This document shows positions 9,086-18,359 of a stretch of 64,000 nt of DNA, piece after piece; the first letter of the stretch is position 1; each line of letters begins with the position of its first letter. The translations under genes were made by a program, and so were the position numbers. A model generated the notes under the pieces. The model had not been told where the DNA came from. It saw only the letters and a program-made list of their open reading frames with translations, and did no database searches. Origin of the DNA: Bacteroidaceae bacterium (GTDB lineage: Bacteria > Bacteroidota > Bacteroidia > Bacteroidales > Bacteroidaceae); the NCBI GenBank assembly GCA_017465905.1, contig JAFTVE010000046.1:1-64000 (forward strand). The letters run 5' to 3'.

Positions 9086-10348
9086 ATGCTTGCTCTATCC
9101 CCTATGCTCGTGTTTATGGCAGTCTACCTCATAGGTTCACTGCTGGCCGGTGACTTCTATAAGGTGCCGTTGACGGTCGCCTTCCTCACAGCCTCGGCCT
9201 ATGCCGTATGTATCACACCGAAACTGCGTCTCAAGGAGCGCGTGGCCATCTTCTCTCGTGGTGCTGGCGATACGAACATGATGCTCATGGTGTGGATATT
9301 CATTCTTGCCGGTGCCTTTGCCAAAGCTGCTGGCGCTATGGGTGCTATTGATGCCACCGTTAACCTCACACTCAAGCTACTTCCCGAAGGGATGCTCCTG
9401 CCAGGACTTTTCATTGCAGCTTGTTTCATCTCCCTATCCATAGGAACCTCGGTGGGTACTGTGGTAGCGTTGACCCCTGTGGCTGTCGGTATTGCCGAGC
9501 AGACTGGTGCCTCGCTTCCTCTTATTGTTGCCCTTGTGGTGGGTGGTTCCTTCTTCGGCGATAACCTCTCCTTTATCTCCGACACTACCATCGTGGCTAC
9601 GCAGACCCAGCAGTGCCGCATGAGCGATAAGTTCAAGGCCAATATCTACCTTGTTGCCCCTGCAGCTATCATTGTACTGGTACTCTACATCATTATCGGC
9701 AGTGGAGTAGAGGCTCCTGCCAGTGTGCCTATGCCCGAGTGGTACAAGGTGGTTCCTTACGTGGCTGTGCTCGTACTCGCTGTCATGGGACTCGATGTCC
9801 TTGCTGTGCTACTCATTGGCATCGTGCTGGCAGGTACTATCGGTATACTCAGCGGCAGCTTCGACTTCATGGGCTGGATGGCCGCTATGGGTGAAGGTAT
9901 CATGGGCATGAGTGAACTCATCATTGTCACCCTTCTGGCAGGCGGTATGCTTGCGCTGATACGTCACAATGGGGGTATTGATTACCTCATCCGTGTGCTT
10001 ACCCGCCGCATCAACGGCAAGCGTGGAGCCAAGCTTACTATTGCTCTGCTCGTCGTGCTGGCCGACCTCTGCACTGCCAACAATACCGTAGCTCTTATCA
10101 CCGTTGGACCAATGGCTCGCGATATTGCCGATCGCTATGGGGTGGACCGTCGTATGAGTGCTTCATTGCTCGACACCTTCAGTTGCTTTGCCCAAGGTAT
10201 CATTCCTTACGGTGCTCAGCTTCTTATGGCTGCAGGACTTGCCTCCATTACCCCCTTTGCCATCATCGGCTATCTCTACTATCCCTTTGCCCTTGGCGCT
10301 ATTTCCCTGCTCGGTATTTTGTTGCGTTATCCTCGCAAGTACTCATAA
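9086..10348 (+). CDS. NhaC-family Na+/H+ antiporter
   Basis: A 420-residue inner-membrane antiporter with about 11-12 hydrophobic segments. Motifs include LSIGTSVGTVVALTPVAVGI, GGSFFGDNLSFISDTTIVAT (the ion-binding FGDNLSxISDTT core) and DLCTANNTVALITVGPMA. I start at Met 9086 because the upstream open stretch (9041-9085) reads like the CTCAACA-type spacer repeats of this genome. The role is Na+ (or malate/lactate-coupled) export and pH homeostasis; the exact substrate pair is uncertain. The next ~200 bp downstream hold no gene. Confidence 0.9.
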   Translation: MLALSPMLVFMAVYLIGSLLAGDFYKVPLTVAFLTASAYAVCITPKLRLKERVAIFSRGAGDTNMMLMVWIFILAGAFAKAAGAMGAIDATVNLTLKLLPEGMLLPGLFIAACFISLSIGTSVGTVVALTPVAVGIAEQTGASLPLIVALVVGGSFFGDNLSFISDTTIVATQTQQCRMSDKFKANIYLVAPAAIIVLVLYIIIGSGVEAPASVPMPEWYKVVPYVAVLVLAVMGLDVLAVLLIGIVLAGTIGILSGSFDFMGWMAAMGEGIMGMSELIIVTLLAGGMLALIRHNGGIDYLIRVLTRRINGKRGAKLTIALLVVLADLCTANNTVALITVGPMARDIADRYGVDRRMSASLLDTFSCFAQGIIPYGAQLLMAAGLASITPFAIIGYLYYPFALGAISLLGILLRYPRKYS

Positions 10349-10546
10349 GTACTCATTAGTTCTTGTGACATATCTTGCCCTTTGTTGAAAGCTGAGGTTA
10401 CTCCTTTTTTTTACGACTCTTTCTGTGAGTCCACAGCTTGCCTCACCTATGTTGAGGCTGAGTTGGAATGGCTCTACGGCTTGCCATACTTTCGGTTAGG
10501 CTGATGTGAGTCTTCTTTCCCAAGCCAATGTAATTACTAAAAATAA

Positions 10547-10580
10547 TGCGAGGATACACCTTGAAGTGTACCCTCGCATC
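10547..10580 (-). terminator. Intrinsic terminator of the PpiD-like gene
   Basis: ATGCGAGG-A-TACAC / loop CTTGAA / GTGTA-C-CCTCGCAT forms a 14-bp stem with one mismatch. In minus-strand direction it is followed by the U-rich stretch TATTTTTAG. It lies 46 bp beyond the stop codon at 10627. Confidence 0.75.
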
Positions 10581-10626
10581 GCGCCATAGTATGGAAATTA
10601 AATGTACGCTTGGTTATGACCGTATC

Positions 10627-12765
10627 TTAGAAGAAGATGTAGCGGTTGTCCTGAATGTCGCCCTGACGATAGAGCTCGTTGATGATGCTGTTGCTGTTGA
10701 TGTTGCGTGTAGCAGTTGCCTCAAGGATCTTCTGCTCTGCTGCAGCATCGAACTTGGCTACACCGTTGTTCTTCTTGATTACCTGGAGGAAGTAGATACC
10801 ACCATTACCCTTGATAGGTGCACTGAGTACGCCTTCTTCGAGAGTAGCAGCTGCACCGCTCAGTGCGGGTTCGCTTGCAGGTACCTTGCTTACGTATGCG
10901 GGTGAGGCAAAGTTAACGCGACGCAATGTGTCGGACTTAACACCATTGAGTGCAAGAGCCTCCTGCATGGTCTTCACGTTCTTGGCATCGGCAAGAATCT
11001 TGTCGGCCTTCTTGTCAGCAAGTGCTTGCATGCGGAACATGTCGGCGAACTGCTCTACGGGGCGATAACCAGCCTTATGGATGTCGGCTACGGCTACTAC
11101 CATGAGGTGGTCGTTTGCGCCTGCTTCGAAAATCTGTGATACTTCACCCTTCTCGGCATTGAATGCCCAGCGAAGTGCCTCACGTGTACCTTGTACGCCA
11201 CCAATGGTGTGAGCAGCGTTGCTAATCTCATTGATGGGATAGAGGCGGAAGCCTGCCTCCTCGGCATTAGCCTCGATTTCTTCGAGTGTCTGGTTGTCGG
11301 CTACGAATGCGCTGAGCTTGTTGTAGGCAGCAGCATAGGTTTCGTTGCTGAAGTATGCGGGGCGCTTGATGACAGCGGCTGTGTACTTCTCTACGGGGTT
11401 CTTGGTGTCAAGTACCTCTACGATAATCTCACCACCACCGAGGTTGAGTTGCTTGAGCTCCTTCTTCTTCATGCCGAAGAGGGTGTTGAGGTATGTTGCG
11501 TTGTCGCCTGTGAGTGATGCGCCTTCGTAGTGTGAAGAGGCAATCCATACGGGCTCAGAAGGCTGGTTGTACTTAGCTGCGAGTTCTGCAAAGTCAGCTC
11601 CCTTCTTCAAGGCATCGAAGATGCTGTCGGCCAACTCCTTAGCGCGTGCTGCATCAGCATCGACTACCTGAATCTGACGGTATTGTACTGAGTCGGGGAG
11701 CTGTGTGGTGCCAAGGATACGGAATGCGTTGTATGAGTCGTCAGCCTGATTGTAATAGGGACCATATACCTCATCGCCCTTCACTGAATCAAGGTGAGCT
11801 ACGATGTCGGTGGGAAGGCCGTTCTCTGTTACGGGTACTTCAGAGTATGCTACGGTAGAGTTTGACAAGCGGATTACTGAACTCAGGTCCTCGGCAGTTG
11901 TCAATTGAGCTGCATATTCGCCTACCTCCTTGAGAAGGTCGTCACGGTCGGCTTGGCTGGGTACTACAGCTACATCGATGTACTTGATGCCGCGTGTCTC
12001 AGCGGGCTGCTTGTAGAGCTCCTTCTTGGCATCGTATAGCTTCTTGATGTCAGAGCTGCTTACCTTAACGAGTGAGTCGGCGATGCTATTGAAAGGTACT
12101 ACTGCGTAAGCTACCTCAGCGTGGGTGTTGCGAGCATTGAAGTTGTATTCAGCAGCAACGGGGTTGGTGAGCTGTGCTGCGGTGATGAGCGCCTCATACT
12201 TCTGCATGAGAAGGCTGCTCTTGAGGTTGTCCTCGATAAATCTCCAGTAATTATAGAGCTGGTGATAGTAGTCTACATACTCGGCGGGCATGAGCTCGGG
12301 GTCCATAGCAGCATAGTCGGCAAGGAACTTCATGAGTACGTCGCGGTCGAACTGACCTGTTGTCTGGTTGCGGAAAGCAGACTGTGTCAACAAGGGGTCG
12401 GTGCCTTCGTCGATAACGGCCTGAAGCTCGGCTGTAGTTACGGTGAGGCCCAACTTCTTTGCTTGCTCTCCGATGAGGGTGTTGCTTACGAGGGTATTCC
12501 ATACCTCGTCCTTAATCTGTGCATTCTCAGCCTCTGTGAGTGAATTGGTACCACGAACGAAGTTGATGGCTTGTGTGTACTCCTCTACCAACTGCTGATA
12601 AAGCTGTGCGTCGATTTTGTTACCGTTGATTTCGCCCACATTCTGTGAGTTTTGGTGGGGTTGCAATACCTGTGCGGCATCGCCTGCAATGAATGCAAAC
12701 AGAGCGAGACCGATGATAATCACCAGGAAGGCTCCGTGTTTTCTGATTGATTGTAATGTTGCCAT
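10627..12765 (-). CDS. PpiD/SurA-type periplasmic peptidyl-prolyl isomerase
   Basis: A 712-residue protein anchored by one N-terminal membrane helix (about 12-30, FLVIIIGLALFAFIAG). A SurA_N-type helical region follows (IDAQLYQQLVEEYTQAINF onwards), then two parvulin-like regions (YRQIQVVDADAARAKELADS and, near the C-terminus, APIKGNGGIYFLQVIKK). PpiD-type chaperones sit at the Sec exit and assist folding of secreted and outer-membrane proteins. The lptC/OMP operon lies just upstream. The promoter region (12766-12937) contains a TACCTTCG -7 candidate. The family is clear; retention of catalytic activity is not certain. Confidence 0.88.
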   Translation of the reverse strand: MATLQSIRKHGAFLVIIIGLALFAFIAGDAAQVLQPHQNSQNVGEINGNKIDAQLYQQLVEEYTQAINFVRGTNSLTEAENAQIKDEVWNTLVSNTLIGEQAKKLGLTVTTAELQAVIDEGTDPLLTQSAFRNQTTGQFDRDVLMKFLADYAAMDPELMPAEYVDYYHQLYNYWRFIEDNLKSSLLMQKYEALITAAQLTNPVAAEYNFNARNTHAEVAYAVVPFNSIADSLVKVSSSDIKKLYDAKKELYKQPAETRGIKYIDVAVVPSQADRDDLLKEVGEYAAQLTTAEDLSSVIRLSNSTVAYSEVPVTENGLPTDIVAHLDSVKGDEVYGPYYNQADDSYNAFRILGTTQLPDSVQYRQIQVVDADAARAKELADSIFDALKKGADFAELAAKYNQPSEPVWIASSHYEGASLTGDNATYLNTLFGMKKKELKQLNLGGGEIIVEVLDTKNPVEKYTAAVIKRPAYFSNETYAAAYNKLSAFVADNQTLEEIEANAEEAGFRLYPINEISNAAHTIGGVQGTREALRWAFNAEKGEVSQIFEAGANDHLMVVAVADIHKAGYRPVEQFADMFRMQALADKKADKILADAKNVKTMQEALALNGVKSDTLRRVNFASPAYVSKVPASEPALSGAAATLEEGVLSAPIKGNGGIYFLQVIKKNNGVAKFDAAAEQKILEATATRNINSNSIINELYRQGDIQDNRYIFF

Positions 12766-12937
12766 TTTTTGTTATTTTTAGTTTTTATTGTTTCTAAAAC
12801 GGTTTGAGCGCACGAAGGTACAAAAAAACCATTTAATGGCATAAGGATTAGGCCAAAAAAATAGCACCTTACTCCATTTTAGGTGTGTTTTTCTTGATTT
12901 CCCACCTGTAGACTCCTTGGATTTGTAGCAGGAGTTA

Positions 12938-13576
12938 TCAAATTATGCTGTCAGTAGCTACAGCTGTGGTGTCGGCAGCCATGGAAATGCTGTCGGTCGG
13001 GGCGGTCTCTTCCTTGATGGGGAATATGCCTTGGGTGTTCTTGATTGTGTAGCGCGTGAAATCCTGGTTCGATGTGAAACCTATGCCAGTGATGATGCGC
13101 TTCTGCTGGCGGATGCGGATGTAGAGGTCTGAGTATACTCGCTTGGTTTTCTGGTCCCAGAAGAGTAGCTGGGTGTCAAACTCCTCATCTTGCTCGTTTT
13201 CGATATGTACGTTGCCACGTAGCTCCCATAACTCCTGCTTGTCGTAGTAGTAGGCTGTGTCGGCAATGATGACGGCCTCTATGCTGAGGTCGTTGTTGAA
13301 CTTTTCGAGGTATATGCCTTGCTCGAAGGTCCACATGGAGGGGTCGAGACGGTCGTATACTCTCCATTCATCGGTGATGATTTTATAGCGCACCACGCCA
13401 GAGTCGCTGATGTAGGTTGATACGTCGCGTGTCACCATTACCGGCACTGAGTCGCGGTTGGTGATGGCATCAGTGACAGGTTCCTTTCCTCCTGAGCATG
13501 ATACCGATAGAAACAGCATAACAACCGCTGATATGGCGGTTGCTATGCTATAGGGGGATATGTGTTTATGACGCAC
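12938..13576 (-). CDS. lptC: LPS export ABC transporter periplasmic protein LptC
   Basis: A 212-residue bitopic or lipoprotein-type LptC. The hydrophobic signal ends in LSVSC (Cys27), so lipidation is likely. The OstA-like beta-jellyroll carries the family features VRYKIITDEWRVYD, YDKQELWELRGNVHIEN and GIGFTSNQDFTRYTIKNTQGIF. LptC bridges the LptB2FG transporter and LptA to move lipopolysaccharide across the periplasm. It is last in a four-gene minus-strand run (coaX, OMP, TPR protein, lptC) with a 2-bp gap to the TPR gene, a synteny familiar from Bacteroidales. Confidence 0.92.
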   Translation of the reverse strand: MRHKHISPYSIATAISAVVMLFLSVSCSGGKEPVTDAITNRDSVPVMVTRDVSTYISDSGVVRYKIITDEWRVYDRLDPSMWTFEQGIYLEKFNNDLSIEAVIIADTAYYYDKQELWELRGNVHIENEQDEEFDTQLLFWDQKTKRVYSDLYIRIRQQKRIITGIGFTSNQDFTRYTIKNTQGIFPIKEETAPTDSISMAADTTAVATDSII

Positions 13577-13578
13577 TG

Positions 13579-14949
13579 TTAACGGATTGTGGTGGTTTCG
13601 TTGATGATACCGCCAACCTTCACTTGGTCACCCTTCTTGTGGCCGAGGAAGAAAAGATCTGATTCGGCGGGTGTGTGGGTTGAGTATGCGGCAATCATTT
13701 TGTTTACCTCTTCGGTAACCGACTCGTCTACACGCTTGGCTTGATACAGTTTGTCGAGTACTACGAAATACTTGCAGTTGTTGAGATGAGGATCATCTGT
13801 CCACTTGGGTGCAGCGGCATAGATGTTTGCCAGCAATATGTAGTAGGCGCCTTTGGTGCCGTTCAGGCTGATGGCGCGTGTGACGTAGCCTTTGGCTTTG
13901 CTCAGTTGCTTGTCAGAGTTGAGGACGATGGCGGTCTTGTAGCAATACTCGGCCTTACCGAGATCGGTAGCTTCGAGTTCGATGGCTTGCTCAAAGTATT
14001 CTACGCACTTGGCCATGTCGCCACGCTTGAGGTAGCTGGCAGCACATCCGGCAGCAGTCTCGGCTGTGGGAGATATCTTGTGAGCATATTCAGATGCAGT
14101 GTAGTAAGCATTTGATTCGTTGCATGAGAGCATACCCATGATGCCCACAACCTTCTTCAAGTACTCAAGGTTATCCTTGTTCTCCTCAATCTTGGGTGCG
14201 TAGATAGACTCCAGCTGCTCGCAGTCGGCAGCACCGCTGTTGATGAAGTAGGCGTCAACATTTTCCTTGGTGGTAGCTGCAGCCTTGATGAGGGCATCCT
14301 TTTGAGCTGATGTGCTCTTGTGGGCAGCCTCGGCAATCACGTTGATGTACTCTGATGCGGTGAGGTAGTCCTGGATGAGCTGCTCGCGGTGTGCCTCGTC
14401 CTTCTTGAACTTCTGGGTAGAGATCTTCATGAAGTCGCCTACGATGTAGTAGTCGTTGCTGGCCTTACCCTCTGCAATAACCTCGGCGAGCATTTCGTAT
14501 GCCTTGTTTACATCCATGCCAGGGTAGTAGGTGATGTAATCATGAGCCTTGGTACCCTTTACTTTGAAGCTCTTGAGCGGGGTGCGGATGAGCATGTTGA
14601 GCTTTTCCAAGTGCTGGAGCTGCTGGTCGTATACTGCCATCAGTTCGTCAGCATATTTCTTGCGCTCTGTCATGTCCTTTGTGCCTGCGATGAGGCTTCT
14701 CAGAATCTTGGCACCGTTGGTATAGGTGTCCATACGTGCAAAGGGTGCTTCTGTAAATACCTTCTGCCAGTAGGTATACGCTTCTGCGTAGTTTTTAGTC
14801 TTTACATACTCTTGGTAAAGGCTGATGTTGTTCAAGCAATTGATACTGTCTTGTCCGTGTCCGAAACGCGAACCATCTTCTACTCCTTTCTGCGCCATTG
14901 CTACAGAAGAGGTCAATGCAAATAATGCAATAATAGCTTTGATTCTCAT
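13579..14949 (-). CDS. Secreted tetratricopeptide-repeat protein
   Basis: A 456-residue protein with a clear signal peptide (MRIKAIIALFALTSSVAMAQ). The rest is alpha-helical, with TPR-like pairs such as YVKTKNYAEAYTYWQKVF, MAKCVEYFEQAIELEATDLG and SKAKGYVTRAISLNGTKGAY. It is probably a periplasmic scaffold. Position between the OMP gene and lptC, with a 2-bp gap to lptC, suggests a role in envelope assembly, but no function is established by sequence. No catalytic motif is seen. Confidence 0.85.
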   Translation of the reverse strand: MRIKAIIALFALTSSVAMAQKGVEDGSRFGHGQDSINCLNNISLYQEYVKTKNYAEAYTYWQKVFTEAPFARMDTYTNGAKILRSLIAGTKDMTERKKYADELMAVYDQQLQHLEKLNMLIRTPLKSFKVKGTKAHDYITYYPGMDVNKAYEMLAEVIAEGKASNDYYIVGDFMKISTQKFKKDEAHREQLIQDYLTASEYINVIAEAAHKSTSAQKDALIKAAATTKENVDAYFINSGAADCEQLESIYAPKIEENKDNLEYLKKVVGIMGMLSCNESNAYYTASEYAHKISPTAETAAGCAASYLKRGDMAKCVEYFEQAIELEATDLGKAEYCYKTAIVLNSDKQLSKAKGYVTRAISLNGTKGAYYILLANIYAAAPKWTDDPHLNNCKYFVVLDKLYQAKRVDESVTEEVNKMIAAYSTHTPAESDLFFLGHKKGDQVKVGGIINETTTIR

Positions 14950-15003
14950 TGTCTTTTATCTGTTAGGTTGTTATTGTTATTCGTCTTTTGTGCTTCTTTT
15001 CTC

Positions 15004-16266
15004 TTACTGGACTTTCCACTTGTCGAACCACGATTCGTTGAATGAGAGTCCTATGTTTAGTCTCAGGTAATTCTCTGTGATCATGCCGGGTGCTCCTGGA
15101 CGTACATGGACGGCCTGGCCTGATATGTTGATGATACTCTTCGCATTCCATCCGTTCATGATAGGGAGTCCTATACCGATGCTCGCACCAAATTCTGTAG
15201 GACCTGGGCGACCGTCTACAGTGTAGTGTGCTGTAGCATAATGGATGCCGGCACGATAGCGTGTACGGCGGAAGAGGTTGCGGGTGATGCGCTCGGGAAT
15301 GTATTCGAAGCCTGCCGATGCGCGGTGATAGTTGGCTCCCTTCATGCCGAAGAACTTGGCGGTGCTGTAGTGCTGTGTGCTATAGTCTGCAGCAAAGGTG
15401 AGTCGTTCGTCAAAGGTGTAGGATACACCGATGCCGAATCCTGAGGGGATACTGAGAGGTGTGGTTGTGAGGGTGTCGCTGCTGGTGACAACAGATTCTG
15501 TGGATACCAGGTCGATGATGTAGGTTTCGTCGTCAATGTTGTGTCCCAGCTGGTATGTGGCACCCACAGTCACCTTGTTCTTGCCGAATATAGTTTGGTA
15601 TTGCATACCAAAGTTGGCCATATAGCTGGTTACGTCGGCCTTGTATTGCTTGGTGCGTGTACTGATGGTTGTCTCATTGTACTGGTTGTATACGTAGTGG
15701 TAGATCTCGCCGTAGAGATATGATAGGTTGGTACCTACCGACAGTCCTTTAAGGGGGCTCCAACCCAGACCCATGGTCACTTGACGCAACCCACCATCGC
15801 CGTAGTAGCGGTTGGTGGTGGTCACCTGTCCGTCTTCGTCGTCGCGTATGGTCTGTGTGTTGCTGAAGTTGTAGCCGATGTTCGAGAAGGGCGTCATGCT
15901 GATTGTCATACCCAATTTGGGCATCAGGCGGAACTGCATGGCGAGATAGTCGAAGGTGGTGTTACGGGCATTCATCTTCACTCCTCCCTCGGCGAAGTTG
16001 GTATTGTGCAGGCTCATGCCTACATCGAGGAGGAAGGTCAGCGTGTCGACTGCTGCGTACGAGGCGGGGTTGAGCAGATTAATCTGGCTATTGTTTTGCA
16101 AGCCGATACCTGTGCCTCCCATGCCTTTGTTGACACCCAGCTCCATGGTGCCGAGCTGACCGAACCCGTAGCGTGTGTAAGGAGAGTTCATGCCATTATC
16201 AGCACGAAGCGCTATGGTGGCCGTCAGTAGGGCCATGAGTGAGACGATTATCCTAATTCTTTTCAT
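15004..16266 (-). CDS. Outer-membrane beta-barrel protein (FadL/PorV-like plan)
   Basis: A 420-residue protein with a signal peptide (cleavage after about ALRA). The start of the mature part (GMNSPYTRYGFGQLGTMEL then LNPASYAAVDTLTFLLDVG) is typical of Bacteroidetes FadL-like barrels. Alternating strands continue to a weakly aromatic C-terminus (SFNESWFDKWKVQ). Its start overlaps the coaX stop by 4 bp, so the genes are coupled. Transport of a hydrophobic compound is possible but unproven; only outer-membrane location and fold are well supported. Confidence 0.85.
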   Translation of the reverse strand: MKRIRIIVSLMALLTATIALRADNGMNSPYTRYGFGQLGTMELGVNKGMGGTGIGLQNNSQINLLNPASYAAVDTLTFLLDVGMSLHNTNFAEGGVKMNARNTTFDYLAMQFRLMPKLGMTISMTPFSNIGYNFSNTQTIRDDEDGQVTTTNRYYGDGGLRQVTMGLGWSPLKGLSVGTNLSYLYGEIYHYVYNQYNETTISTRTKQYKADVTSYMANFGMQYQTIFGKNKVTVGATYQLGHNIDDETYIIDLVSTESVVTSSDTLTTTPLSIPSGFGIGVSYTFDERLTFAADYSTQHYSTAKFFGMKGANYHRASAGFEYIPERITRNLFRRTRYRAGIHYATAHYTVDGRPGPTEFGASIGIGLPIMNGWNAKSIINISGQAVHVRPGAPGMITENYLRLNIGLSFNESWFDKWKVQ

Positions 16267-16991
16267 CTATTTAAGGTCAATATGCTATTAAGCCCTTTTA
16301 GGACAAGCAAATTATCTGCAAAGATGCGATTTTTTGTCTGATTGCCCAAGAGAAAAGCGTTTCCTCCTGTTAAAAAAATCAAAAGATTAGGGTATTTTAA
16401 GGTATACGCGCGTATGTAACCTTCAATTTCCCAATCTATGCCTTGCAAAACGCCTTCGCGGATGGCGGTCTCGGTGGTGTTGCCAAGCGCTACTCGCTCA
16501 CCCTCCTTGCTCACCAGAGGGAGCTTGCCCGTGAAGTGGTTTAGTGCTTTGAGTCTCATGCCTATTCCGGGCGATATGTTACCTCCCAGATAGGTGCCTT
16601 TTGCCGTAAGCAGGTCGTAGGTGATGGCGGTGCCCACGTCGATGACGAGCAGGTCAGCATTAGGTTGCTGGCACCATGCACCGGCTACAGCTGCCAGACG
16701 GTCGGGGCCAAGGGTCTCGGGTGTCTTGTAGGCTATGCTGAAGGGCATTCTCAGCATGGCCGACATCCGTAGGCAGGGGAAGGGGAGTGCCATTACAGCC
16801 TCCTCAAGGGACTCGCTGAGCGGAATCACTGACGATAGTATGGCGCTCCCTATTGAGGCATCTTGTGCTTTGGCTGCGAGCAGCTCGGGCAGTTCGGCAT
16901 GCTCTACACGAAGATGCTTAGCAAGACAGTCGTTCTCGAAGACGGCTACTTTGGCAGATGAGTTCCCTATGTCAATGATAAGTTGCTGCAT
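16263..16991 (-). CDS. coaX: Type III pantothenate kinase
   Basis: A 242-residue ASKHA-fold kinase that phosphorylates pantothenate in the first step of CoA synthesis. Motifs are IIDIGNSSAKVAVF (phosphate 1), GPDRLAAVAGAW (pantothenate-binding GPDR), VIDVGTAITYDLL and GGNISPGIGMRLKAL. Near the C-terminus FLTGGNAFLL closes the ATP site. Length is normal. It heads the operon coaX-OMP-TPR-lptC; the upstream 125 bp are low-complexity GTTTATGG-type sequence. Confidence 0.95.
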   Translation of the reverse strand: MQQLIIDIGNSSAKVAVFENDCLAKHLRVEHAELPELLAAKAQDASIGSAILSSVIPLSESLEEAVMALPFPCLRMSAMLRMPFSIAYKTPETLGPDRLAAVAGAWCQQPNADLLVIDVGTAITYDLLTAKGTYLGGNISPGIGMRLKALNHFTGKLPLVSKEGERVALGNTTETAIREGVLQGIDWEIEGYIRAYTLKYPNLLIFLTGGNAFLLGNQTKNRIFADNLLVLKGLNSILTLNR

Positions 16992-17117
16992 GTTTGCTGG
17001 TCTATGGTTTATGGTTGCTGGATGATGGTTTATGGTTTACAGTTTGTGGTTTATGGTTTATGGACTCTATCGTCCATCATCCTTTAACTCTCGACCATCA
17101 TCCCTTAACCAAAAGAT
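16992..17117. repeat. Low-complexity GGTTTATGG spacer
   Basis: The plus strand carries about six copies of a degenerate 9-mer GGTTTATGG/GATGATGG, followed by the complementary CCATCATCC class (CGTCCATCATCC, CGACCATCATCCC). It resembles the spacers at 7379-7479 and 44316-44421. It can fold as an imperfect hairpin and has no gene. Confidence 0.6.
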
Positions 17118-18203
17118 TCAACCTTGAAACTTGCGTGATTGTTCGGCTATCAGCTCTGCATCGTCAAAGTAATCAATGCGCATGGCGCGGCGAACGTCAG
17201 CCAGAGTGCTTGCTGCTACCTCGCGTGCTGCTTCGCTACCGCGTTTCAAGATGTCGAATACGGCGGGGATATCCTTCTCCCACTCCTTGCGGCGCTCACG
17301 GATGGGGGTGAGCAGCTCTTCAAGGATGGCGTAGAGGAATTTCTTCACCTTCACGTCGCCCAGTCCGCCACGCATGTAATGGGCCTTCAGCTCATCGAGG
17401 CTGCTGTAGTCGGGCCAGTATTGGGCAAAGTGCTCGGGGCGGCAGAAGGCATCGAGGTAGGTGAATACGGTGTTACCCTCCACCTTGCCGGGGTCTTCCA
17501 CGCGGATGTGGTCGGGGTCGGTGTACATGCTCATCACGCGCTTGCGTACCTCCTCGGAGGTGTCTGACAGGTAGATGCAGTTGCCCAATGACTTCGACAT
17601 CTTGGCCTTGCCATCGGTGCCCGGCAGACGCATACAGGCTGCATTGTCGGGCAGCAATATCTCGGGTTCTACGAGGGTGTCGCCATAGATGCCGTTGAAT
17701 CGGCGCACGATTTCGCGAGCCTGCTCAATCATCGGCTGCTGGTCCTCACCGGCAGGCACCGTGGTGGCGCGGAAGGCGGTGATGTCCGATGCTTGGCTGA
17801 TGGGGTAGGTGAAGAATCCTACGGGGATGCTCGTCTCGAAGTTGCGCATCTGGATCTCCGTCTTCACCGTCGGGTTGCGCTGCAGGCGGCTCACGGTGAC
17901 GAGGTTCATGTAGTAGAATGCCAGTTCGCACAGCTCGGCCACCTGTGACTGTATGAAGATGGTGCTCTTCGTGGGGTCGATGCCGCAAGCCAGGTAGTCG
18001 AGGGCTACCTCGATGATGTTTTGGCGTATCTTCTCGGGGTTATCGGCATTGTCGGTCAAGGCCTGAGCGTCGGCAATCATGATGAAAATCTTGTCGAAGA
18101 GTCCCGAGTTTTGCAGCTCCACGCGACGGCGCAGTGAGCCTACGAAGTGTCCCAAGTGAAGGCGGCCAGTAGGGCGGTCGCCCGTAAGAATGATTTTTCC
18201 CAT
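17118..18203 (-). CDS. trpS: Tryptophanyl-tRNA synthetase
   Basis: A 361-residue class Ic synthetase that charges tRNA-Trp. The HIGH motif appears as HLGH (16-19) in [11 protein letters not shown] and the KMSKS loop is exactly KMSKS (201-205). [16 protein letters not shown] and [20 protein letters not shown] are further family blocks, the latter at the tryptophan and ATP sites. Complete and of usual length. Its promoter lies at 18245-18275. Confidence 0.96.
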   Translation of the reverse strand: MGKIILTGDRPTGRLHLGHFVGSLRRRVELQNSGLFDKIFIMIADAQALTDNADNPEKIRQNIIEVALDYLACGIDPTKSTIFIQSQVAELCELAFYYMNLVTVSRLQRNPTVKTEIQMRNFETSIPVGFFTYPISQASDITAFRATTVPAGEDQQPMIEQAREIVRRFNGIYGDTLVEPEILLPDNAACMRLPGTDGKAKMSKSLGNCIYLSDTSEEVRKRVMSMYTDPDHIRVEDPGKVEGNTVFTYLDAFCRPEHFAQYWPDYSSLDELKAHYMRGGLGDVKVKKFLYAILEELLTPIRERRKEWEKDIPAVFDILKRGSEAAREVAASTLADVRRAMRIDYFDDAELIAEQSRKFQG

Positions 18204-18244
18204 ATCTAATGTTAGTTTATATACCTATATTATATTAGCGGCTG

Positions 18245-18275
18245 CAAAGATACAACAAGCCGAGAGGAGAACAAA
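18245..18275 (-). promoter_or_regulatory. trpS promoter within a repeat module
   Basis: On the minus strand TTTG (18272-18275) and TATCTTTG (18245-18252) are 19 bp apart, a perfect match to the consensus. The spacer carries CTCTCGGCTTG, the motif shared with the modules at 8107, 25455, 25542 and 27728. A second, weaker copy (TTTG at 18353-18356, TAATTATA at 18325-18332, spacer with GCTCGGCTTGCAC) lies upstream, so there may be tandem promoters. Confidence 0.7.
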
Positions 18276-18359
18276 ATAAATGTATTTATTTTTTATCCCG
18301 AGGCGCCGTGTATCTTCTGTTTGTTATAATTAGTGCAAGCCGAGCAAAATCGCAAACTT